Shown: positions 1 through 4,927 of the stretch, piece by piece
Numbering within the stretch: position 1 is the first letter of the stretch
Layout of the letters: each line of letters opens with the position of its first letter
NCBI GenBank assembly: GCA_947628555.1
Contig: CANRAI010000042.1
Location: 1-9,311, forward strand
Direction of reading: 5' to 3'
DNA from: an uncultured Clostridia bacterium
Lineage (GTDB): Bacteria; Bacillota; Clostridia; Christensenellales; Borkfalkiaceae
Length of the DNA: 9,311 nucleotides
Program-made: the position numbers and the translations under genes
The notes under the pieces: model-generated
What the model was told of the DNA's origin: nothing
What the model saw: only the letters and a program-made list of their open reading frames with translations
The model's database searches: none

Positions 1-505
1 AATAATGGTCGTAATCCGAAAAGGCAATCCGCTTGGAATACGCAAGGTCCGCATTTTCCGCGGAAGGAATTTTCCAGCTGTTGAATTCTATGCTTCTCTC
101 TTTGTTGTAGCCATCAAAGTCGCTCTCTTTAAAAAACGCGGAAACGGGCGCCATGGCGAATGTACGCGTATCCACCATGCACCAGCGGGTCGTCCCCGCG
201 CCGACCTTTTTGCCTTTGACGTAGAGTTCGAAATCCCTGAAAAATATAAGGTGTCTCGGTCTGAGAGGCCAGGTATGAATCTCCAACTCCTCCCCGAGTT
301 TTACGGGTCTTTCAAGCTTTATATAATAATTCACCACGACAAATCCGAGATTTTTAGGAGATATCGCTTCATACCCGAATCCGAGTTCGTCGGCGGAAAT
401 ACAAGCCGATTCCTCCATAAACGAAAGCAGCGACGAGGGTTTAAGATTGTCAAAAGCGTCCGAGTCGGTAAATTTAACTTCGTATTTTTTGATATTTCTG
501 TACAT
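1..505 (-). CDS. Acyl-ACP thioesterase (FatA/FAT family), 3' part cut by window edge
   Basis: Translating the minus strand from the ATG at 505-503 gives an uninterrupted 168-codon frame that runs off the left edge. It begins MYRNIKKYEVKFTDSD and ends at SDYDHY. The layout fits an acyl-acyl-carrier-protein thioesterase of the double-hotdog FAT family, which hydrolyses acyl-ACP to free fatty acid in the cytoplasm. Residues about 1-130 form the first hotdog domain (long helix near SSLLSFMEESA, then strands with HTWPLRPRH and TTRWCMVD). The second domain begins near residue 155, and the DYDHY segment at the edge is where the family's D-x-N-H-V-N-N catalytic region normally starts, so the catalytic residues are probably just outside. 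Full-length relatives are about 230-250 residues. A GGTGGG lies 3 bases upstream of the ATG, a rather short spacing. The gene is divergent from the PadR operon. Family is fairly sure; acyl-chain specificity cannot be told. Confidence 0.82.
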   Translation of the reverse strand, partial: MYRNIKKYEVKFTDSDAFDNLKPSSLLSFMEESACISADELGFGYEAISPKNLGFVVVNYYIKLERPVKLGEELEIHTWPLRPRHLIFFRDFELYVKGKKVGAGTTRWCMVDTRTFAMAPVSAFFKESDFDGYNKERSIEFNSWKIPSAENADLAYSKRIAFSDYDHY

Positions 506-532
506 AATCCCACCATAAAATCAGTTTTGATA

Positions 533-541
533 ATTATATCA
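533..541 (-). promoter_or_regulatory. Extended -10 promoter of the thioesterase gene
   Basis: Read on the minus strand, TGATATAAT is a perfect -10 hexamer with the extended TGn element. No good -35 sits 16-18 bp upstream (TGTACT is the best), which is usual for extended -10 promoters. The predicted start of transcription near 526 gives a short leader of about 20 bases before the ATG at 505. Confidence 0.55.
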
Positions 542-551
542 TTAAAAGGCG

Positions 552-608
552 AAAAAGTACACAGATTAACGTAATTTAAGGCAAATTATGTGTGACATAG
601 TACTTTTT
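552..608. repeat. Perfect 9-bp inverted repeat between divergent promoters
   Basis: AAAAAGTAC at 552-560 is exactly inverted as GTACTTTTT at 600-608, with 39 bp between the arms. The left arm covers the -35 zone of the thioesterase promoter, and the right arm lies 14 bp before the -35 of the padR promoter. The arms are about 48 bp apart centre to centre, so this could be a pair of binding sites for one regulator rather than a hairpin. Function is inferred from position only. Confidence 0.45.
587..599. promoter_or_regulatory. Candidate operator: TATGT-N3-ACATA dyad
   Basis: TATGTGTGACATA is a 13-bp dyad with perfect 5-bp arms around GTG, in the middle of the divergent intergenic region. PadR-family proteins are known to bind ATGT/ACAT half-sites, though usually with a longer spacer (about 8 bp). 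More ACAT/ATGT half-sites occur at 620-623, 626-629 and 642-645, overlapping the padR promoter. Autoregulation by the adjacent PadR protein is a reasonable inference. Confidence 0.35.
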
Positions 609-622
609 AATTCGTTAAAACA

Positions 623-651
623 TTGACATTGCGCTCAAAATATGTTATAAT
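623..651 (+). promoter_or_regulatory. Consensus sigma-A promoter of the padR-flavodoxin operon
   Basis: TTGACA at 623-628 and TATAAT at 646-651 are both perfect consensus, with a 17-bp spacer and an extended -10 TGT at 643-645. Transcription should start near 657-659. Such an unusually strong core promoter would normally need repression, which fits the dyads just upstream and the ACAT/ATGT half-sites inside it. Confidence 0.85.
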
Positions 652-663
652 TATGAAAATTAC

Positions 664-679
664 GGAGGAAATACACTTG
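664..679 (+). promoter_or_regulatory. Ribosome binding site fixing a TTG start for the PadR gene
   Basis: GGAGG at 664-668 is followed by 8 bases and TTG at 677-679, in frame with the long coding region. The upstream in-frame ATG codons at 623 and 653 lie before the predicted transcription start, inside or next to the promoter, so they cannot serve as the start of this transcript. Confidence 0.8.
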
Positions 680-2473
680 GAAGACGAACTTCTTGACCCC
701 GAACGCGAAGACGGCGACAATGAGTCTGCTTCGGAATCCGAGGTTAAAAGCGGCATTAGCGCCGACCTTATCCGAGGTCATATAAATACCATTATTCTTC
801 GCACCCTTTACGAGCGCGACAAATACGGTTATGAAATTATCGAGGAGATAGAGGCGAAAAGCCACGGGCAGTATTCGCTGAAACAGCCCACGCTTTACAG
901 CGCATTGAAAAGGCTGGAAAGCCAGGGTTACATAAACGCTTATTGGAAGACGGACGAAGTATCGCTCGGCGGCCGCCGCAAATATTATACATTGACGGAC
1001 AGCGGCAGGGAGATTACCGAAAGAAATCAAGCCGAATGGGAATATTCGAGGACGGTTATCGACAATCTTATCTCCGACAGAAATTTCGATTTCAGCCAGC
1101 CCGCCCCCAACGCCGTCGATTTTAAAATTCTGAAAAATTCCACCTCTCGCGTACCCTTTGTCAAGAACAACGACGGGGATGAACGCGAAATATCTTATGA
1201 CGAGCCTTCCGAGGACCAGATTGTTGAAATCAACCGCGAGGACGCGACAGACGTAGTAATAACGGAAAACGATTCGCAACCTGCCGAAGCTGCGCAGCCC
1301 GAAGATAACAATGAAGAAAGCGCGGCTTTCGAACAGCCCGCCGCTCAGCCGCAGTATGTTGAGCAACCTGCGCAGCCTCAATTTAACGAACAGCCTGCGC
1401 CCCAACCTCAATATGCCGAGCAACCGGTACGTCAGTACGCGGAACAGACAATCCCCTACGTAGAACAGCCCGTACAGCAGATACAGTACGTGCAGGCGAT
1501 ACCCGTTCAGCAGATTCCCGTACAGCAGGTACAATTCGTGCAGACGATACCCGTTCAGCCCCAATACGCCGAACAACCCGCGCCCCAGCCGGCTCCTCAG
1601 CCTGAGCCGCAACCCGAGCCGGACGAAAAGAAAGACGAAATTTCGGAAGAGCAGAAAAAAATTCTTCACGAAAACTATATAAAGCTTATTTCCGAGCCCG
1701 TCGAAAAGAAAGACGATACGCCTGAAACGCCGTATTCGCAGAATATCGACACGGAAAAACTTCTATACAATAACCGCCCCGAAACAGAGCGGGACTATAA
1801 AAATCTGATAAACAATCTGTTTGTAAACACCGTCAGGGCGCCCATATCCGCCCCTGCCTACCAACAGCCTGCGCCCCAGCCAGCGCAAGTTCCCCAGCCC
1901 GTCCAGATACCCGAGCCGGTAGAAACTACGCCCGCTCCGCAGTATCAGACCGTTGCAACAGAGAACGTGAAAATCGACGATATGGCGGCAAAGGCGCGCG
2001 AGGACGGCTTGACCATAGGCACTTCCGAAAATTACGTAATAGACAACCGCAAAAAGAGATACGACCTCGGGGAAGCGATGTTTAAGTGTTCGCTTATAGT
2101 AGGCGCGATACTGCTATTCGAATTTATGCTCTGCTTCATTTTCAGAAGCGAGTTGGGCGCAACTCCCGACGCAAAACTGTCGATTGCCTATCCCCTCGTT
2201 ATTTTGGCTATCGCCATAGCCGAAGTGCTGCTTTTCAGCGTGTTGCATTTTGCGGGAATTGTAAAAAGCACCAAACCGAACGCGTCGATTTATATATCTT
2301 CATGTATAATTGTAACAGTTGTATCCATGTTGATAATTTATATCATGGCGTTCATATTAAACGTAAATTTCTCTTATGCGGGCGATATTATGGCAAAGAT
2401 TGTCATTCCCTGCATCGTCGTGTTGAACATTTCTGTATTCGGGTTTCTTTTGTATCTTTTCAGCAGGCGCTAA
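677..2473 (+). CDS. Membrane-anchored PadR-family transcriptional regulator with long Pro/Gln-rich linker
   Basis: From the TTG start the protein has 598 residues, against about 100-180 for an ordinary PadR protein. Residues 1-28 are acidic. Residues 30-132 are a PadR winged helix: YGYEII at 50-55, the recognition-helix segment QPTLYSALKRLE at 70-81, and the wing GGRRKYYTLTDSG at 98-110. Residues 135-200 are polar and acidic. Residues about 202-317 are dominated by Gln, Pro, Glu and Tyr/Val (EQPAPQPQYAEQP-like units). A charged, possibly helical island follows at 318-388 (EEQKKILHENYIKLI; DYKNLINNLF), then a second Pro/Gln stretch at 389-424. Four hydrophobic segments end the protein: about 470-490, 502-526, 538-562 and 570-595. 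An even number of helices keeps both ends on the same side, so the DNA-binding domain can be cytoplasmic. Domain identity is certain; the signal and targets are unknown. Possible targets are its own promoter and the divergent thioesterase. Confidence 0.9.
   Translation: MEDELLDPEREDGDNESASESEVKSGISADLIRGHINTIILRTLYERDKYGYEIIEEIEAKSHGQYSLKQPTLYSALKRLESQGYINAYWKTDEVSLGGRRKYYTLTDSGREITERNQAEWEYSRTVIDNLISDRNFDFSQPAPNAVDFKILKNSTSRVPFVKNNDGDEREISYDEPSEDQIVEINREDATDVVITENDSQPAEAAQPEDNNEESAAFEQPAAQPQYVEQPAQPQFNEQPAPQPQYAEQPVRQYAEQTIPYVEQPVQQIQYVQAIPVQQIPVQQVQFVQTIPVQPQYAEQPAPQPAPQPEPQPEPDEKKDEISEEQKKILHENYIKLISEPVEKKDDTPETPYSQNIDTEKLLYNNRPETERDYKNLINNLFVNTVRAPISAPAYQQPAPQPAQVPQPVQIPEPVETTPAPQYQTVATENVKIDDMAAKAREDGLTIGTSENYVIDNRKKRYDLGEAMFKCSLIVGAILLFEFMLCFIFRSELGATPDAKLSIAYPLVILAIAIAEVLLFSVLHFAGIVKSTKPNASIYISSCIIVTVVSMLIIYIMAFILNVNFSYAGDIMAKIVIPCIVVLNISVFGFLLYLFSRR
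1472..1567 (+). repeat. Tandem 48-bp (16-residue) repeat in the PadR linker
   Basis: Two adjacent units encode VQQIQYVQAIPVQQIP and VQQVQFVQTIPVQPQY. The DNA is also similar; CGATACCCGTTCAGC recurs exactly 48 bases apart. This lies within a broader run of imperfect EQPxPQPQYAEQP units, consistent with linker growth by duplication and slippage. Confidence 0.75.
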
Positions 2474-2476
2474 TTT

Positions 2477-2947
2477 ATGAAAATCCTTGTTATAATCAAG
2501 TCTAAACATAGGCAAAACACTTTAAAAATTGCCGAGGCAATGGCCGAAGCCGCTCCGATTACCGTGTGCGACGTTTCGGAAGCCGAAAAATTCGATTTAA
2601 ACCAATACGATATCATCGGCATAGGCAGCGGCATTTACTACGGGAAATTCGGCAAAGATATTTTCGAATTCGTCACTAATCACCTTGACGATTTGAGCAA
2701 CGTATTCGTATTCTCGACAAGCGGCAAGGGTAAACCCGAAAACAACGACGAAATTTTAGACTATCTGAACCTAAATTGTAAAAACGTCCTCGGCAGCTTC
2801 ACCTGCAAAGGGCTTTGCAAATGGTTTATTTTCGGCTTGGTTGGCGGAATTGCCAAAGGACACCCTAACGGAAACGACTACGAAAACGCGCAGGACTTTA
2901 TTCGGCAGGTCATCGATAAGTACAACTCTTCAAAAGCTGAAATTTAA
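2477..2947 (+). CDS. Flavodoxin-like protein (flavodoxin-domain family)
   Basis: This 156-residue cytoplasmic protein has a flavodoxin fold and probably binds FMN as a one-electron carrier or flavin-dependent reductase partner. It opens with strand MKILVIIKSK, then SKHRQNT at 9-15 in the place of the usual (S/T)xTGNT phosphate loop; the terminal NT is kept but the TG is replaced. GIGSGIYYGKFGK (48-60) and VFSTSGKG (77-84) match the second and third flavin-binding loops. The C-terminal part, with CKGLCKW (110-116), GGIAKGHPNG (123-132) and DYENAQDFI, resembles the short flavodoxin-domain proteins of Clostridia rather than classical electron-transfer flavodoxins. It begins 3 bases after the PadR stop codon with only a weak AGG upstream, so translation is probably coupled. 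Cofactor binding is inferred from the fold; the redox partner is unknown. Confidence 0.82.
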   Translation: MKILVIIKSKHRQNTLKIAEAMAEAAPITVCDVSEAEKFDLNQYDIIGIGSGIYYGKFGKDIFEFVTNHLDDLSNVFVFSTSGKGKPENNDEILDYLNLNCKNVLGSFTCKGLCKWFIFGLVGGIAKGHPNGNDYENAQDFIRQVIDKYNSSKAEI

Positions 2948-3000
2948 AATCGAAAAATCGCGCTCATTTGGTCTATTACCCATAAAACAAACTAATATTT

Positions 3001-3031
3001 ATCAGGCTGCCCATAAGGCAGCTTGATTTTT
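3001..3031 (+). terminator. Intrinsic terminator of the padR-flavodoxin operon
   Basis: An 11-bp stem (ATCAGGCTGCC / GGCAGCTTGAT, one G-U pair) with a 5-base CATAA loop is followed at once by a run of T ending at 3031. It lies 53 bases after the flavodoxin stop codon. Confidence 0.88.
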
Positions 3032-3059
3032 GTATATCGAAATCCACGCGATAGTTACT

Positions 3060-3071
3060 TAACGCGCGTTA
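3060..3071. repeat. 12-bp perfect palindrome between convergent terminators
   Basis: TAACGCGCGTTA reads the same on both strands. It sits in the 54-bp gap between the two convergent terminators, where no gene or promoter is apparent. No function can be assigned. Confidence 0.4.
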
Positions 3072-3079
3072 TATTTCAA

Positions 3080-3117
3080 AATTCAAAAGCGCCCGAAGTT
3101 ACGACTTCGGGCGCTTT
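3080..3117 (-). terminator. Intrinsic terminator of rny
   Basis: A perfect 14-bp stem (AAAGCGCCCGAAGT at 3086-3099 and its complement at 3104-3117) with a TACG loop lies 15 bases after the rny stop codon. Read on the minus strand it runs into TTTTGAATTTTG. On the plus strand only TTT follows, so it is mainly a minus-strand terminator, perhaps a backup for readthrough from the left operon. Confidence 0.85.
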
Positions 3118-3132
3118 AAATAAGTATTGTTT

Positions 3133-4749
3133 TTATTTTGCATATTCGCTTGCGCGGAATTCCCTTATTACGTTGACCTTAATCTGACCGGGATATTCAA
3201 GCTCACTTTCGATTTTCTTTGCGATATCCTTGGCAAGGAAGACTGCCTGCGCGTCGTCAATCTGTTCGGGCTTGACGATTACGCGCACTTCTCTGCCCGC
3301 CTGAATTGCGTAGCTTTTATCGACCCCGCTGAAACCGCTTGCGATTTCTTCAAGCTTTTCAAGGCGCTTGACGTAGTTTGTACCCGTCTCCCTTCTCGCC
3401 CCGGGGCGCGAACCCGATATAGCATCCGCGGCGGCAACAAGCACCGCTTCAACCGTCTTGGGCTCTACGTCGCCGTGGTGGGCGGCAATAGCGTTTATAA
3501 CGTTGTTGCTCTCGCGGAATTTCTTAGCCAGGTCTGCGCCCAACTGAATGTGAGTGCCTTCCTGTTCATGGTCAACGGCTTTTCCTATATCATGGAGAAG
3601 CCCCGCGCGCTTGGCAAGATTTACATCAAGCCCCAGCTCCTGCGCCATAAGTCCCGCAAGCTGCGCCACCTCTATCGAGTGCTTATATACGTTCTGCCCG
3701 TAGCTTGTTCTGTACTTCAACCTGCCGAGAAGTTTTATAAGTTCGGGATGAAGCCCGAAGATACCGACTTCAAACATAGCGCTTTCGCCCGCCTGTTTGA
3801 TTTCGACGTCCATCTCCTTTTTCACTTTTTCGACAGTTTCCTCTATTCTTGCAGGATGAATCCTGCCGTCGGAAATAAGTTTTTCAAGGGTAAGCCTTGC
3901 GATTTCGCGCCTTACGGGGTCGAAGCCCGAAAGAATTACGACTTCGGGAGTATCGTCGATTATAAGCTCGATACCTGTGGCGTTTTCGATAGCGCGGATA
4001 TTTCTGCCTTCGCGGCCTATGAGCCTTGCCTTCATATCGTCGCTGGGCAAGGGCACGACGGACACGGTAATTTCGGAAGCCTGATCCGCGGCGCACCGCT
4101 GAATCGCAAGCGAAATTATCTTCTTCGCCTCGTTATTAGCCTCGTCCTTGGCGGTTTGCTCGATATTTCTTACCTGTAAGGCGACGTCGTGACGAGTTTC
4201 GTCGAGTATCTCATTAGTTAAAAGTTTTTTCGCCTCTTCCCGCGTAAGTTGCGCTACCTTTTCAAGCTCCTCGACCATAAGCTGGTGCTGATGATCTACC
4301 TTTTCCTGCGTCTTTTTAATTTCGTTTTCGCGGTTTGTAAGTTCGCGCTTCTGCTGTTCAATTACGTTGGTCTGCTTTAAAAGAGATTCCTCTTTTTTGT
4401 CGAGAATGTCCTCCTTCTGCACAAGCCTCTGCTCCTGTTTTTGAAGTTCGGCCTTCTTCTCCTTGTTCTCCTTTTCCAGTTCGTTCCTTAATTGCAGTCC
4501 CTGTTCCTTTGCCTCAATCAACGCCTCTTTCTTCATTGCTTTACATTCAAGCGAAGCGTCCTCAATCATTTTTGCGGCTCTTTGCTCAACCTCGCCGAGT
4601 CTTTTGTCAATACTTTTTTTTCTGAAAATCGAGCCGACAAAAAACATAGCTACGGCTACGCCGACGACAGCCACCCCAAGCGCTACGGTAACACCGATAA
4701 ACACGCCGTTGGCTACAAGAAACAGGCTGCTTAATGCCAAAAAGTTCAT
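3133..4749 (-). CDS. rny: Ribonuclease Y
   Basis: RNase Y is the membrane-bound endoribonuclease that starts mRNA decay in many Firmicutes and anchors the degradosome-like network. The 538-residue protein matches the usual length (about 520). It has an N-terminal membrane helix at about 15-40, a long charged coiled coil at about 45-220, a KH RNA-binding domain at about 228-290 with the GREGRN loop at 245-250, and an HD phosphodiesterase domain. Metal ligands visible in the HD domain are H357, H386-D387 (LLHDIGK), H424-H425 (AAHHGD) and D442 (ADAISGSRPGARRE). A C-terminal domain ends at SEYAK. The ATG is preceded by AGGAGG with 5-base spacing. The gene has its own promoter and terminators on both sides, so it is transcribed apart from the recA operon although it is the traditional neighbour of recA. 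Identification is certain. Confidence 0.98.
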   Translation of the reverse strand: MNFLALSSLFLVANGVFIGVTVALGVAVVGVAVAMFFVGSIFRKKSIDKRLGEVEQRAAKMIEDASLECKAMKKEALIEAKEQGLQLRNELEKENKEKKAELQKQEQRLVQKEDILDKKEESLLKQTNVIEQQKRELTNRENEIKKTQEKVDHQHQLMVEELEKVAQLTREEAKKLLTNEILDETRHDVALQVRNIEQTAKDEANNEAKKIISLAIQRCAADQASEITVSVVPLPSDDMKARLIGREGRNIRAIENATGIELIIDDTPEVVILSGFDPVRREIARLTLEKLISDGRIHPARIEETVEKVKKEMDVEIKQAGESAMFEVGIFGLHPELIKLLGRLKYRTSYGQNVYKHSIEVAQLAGLMAQELGLDVNLAKRAGLLHDIGKAVDHEQEGTHIQLGADLAKKFRESNNVINAIAAHHGDVEPKTVEAVLVAAADAISGSRPGARRETGTNYVKRLEKLEEIASGFSGVDKSYAIQAGREVRVIVKPEQIDDAQAVFLAKDIAKKIESELEYPGQIKVNVIREFRASEYAK

Positions 4750-4754
4750 TTAAG

Positions 4755-4760
4755 CCTCCT
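4755..4760 (-). promoter_or_regulatory. Strong Shine-Dalgarno sequence of rny
   Basis: AGGAGG on the minus strand, 5 bases before the ATG at 4749, confirms this start codon. Confidence 0.85.
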
Positions 4761-4816
4761 GATAAAATTATTAAATATATACCATTCTTCTTTCGAAGCC
4801 GTTTATATCTGTTTAC

Positions 4817-4845
4817 ATTTTACATCAACACAAATCAAAAGTCAA
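4817..4845 (-). promoter_or_regulatory. Sigma-A promoter of rny
   Basis: On the minus strand TTGACT (4845-4840) and TAAAAT (4822-4817) are separated by 17 bp. Transcription would start near 4810 and give a leader of about 60 bases. The flanks are AT-rich. The promoter lies just downstream of the nadE terminator, which makes rny an independent unit. Confidence 0.72.
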
Positions 4846-4877
4846 TTTTATTGAATAACAAGTTTTTATAATATAGT

Positions 4878-4903
4878 AAAAGACGGGTATATCCCCGTCC
4901 TTT
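4878..4903 (-). terminator. Intrinsic terminator after nadE, end of the pgsA-cinA-recA-nadE operon
   Basis: On the minus strand AAAGGACGGG pairs with CCCGTCTTTT (10 bp including one G-U) around a 6-base GATATA loop. The last four stem bases are T and the sequence beyond is AT-rich. The T run is short, so some readthrough into rny is possible. Confidence 0.72.
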
Positions 4904-4927
4904 AACCATACATAAAAATTACTCAAA

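Noticed and set aside
331..516. Short minus-strand frame of 61 codons starting 11 bases before the thioesterase ATG
   Set aside because: It is an out-of-frame overlap of the thioesterase start and has no recognisable content.
5..574. Open frame of 189 codons on the plus strand
   Set aside because: It is antisense to the thioesterase frame, is basic and low in family-like motifs, and runs across the divergent promoters. The minus-strand frame has clear thioesterase character.
588..603. Canonical PadR operator ATGT-N8-ACAT
   Set aside because: I looked for it around the divergent promoters. ATGT at 588 is followed by ACAT after 3 bases, not 8, so the canonical site is not present; only a related dyad is reported.
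635..1669. Open frame of 344 codons on the minus strand opposite the PadR gene
   Set aside because: It is Leu/Arg/Gly-rich, as expected when CAG/CCN-rich codons are read in reverse. No ribosome site or domain was seen, and the opposite strand has a certain gene.
1325..1930. CRISPR-like or satellite repeat array
   Set aside because: The repeats are in frame, imperfect and coding (Gln/Pro-rich linker), without uniform repeats and unique spacers.
3127..4179. Open frame of 350 codons on the plus strand opposite rny
   Set aside because: It is antisense to the conserved KH and HD domains of RNase Y, with no domain of its own and with a terminator just upstream.
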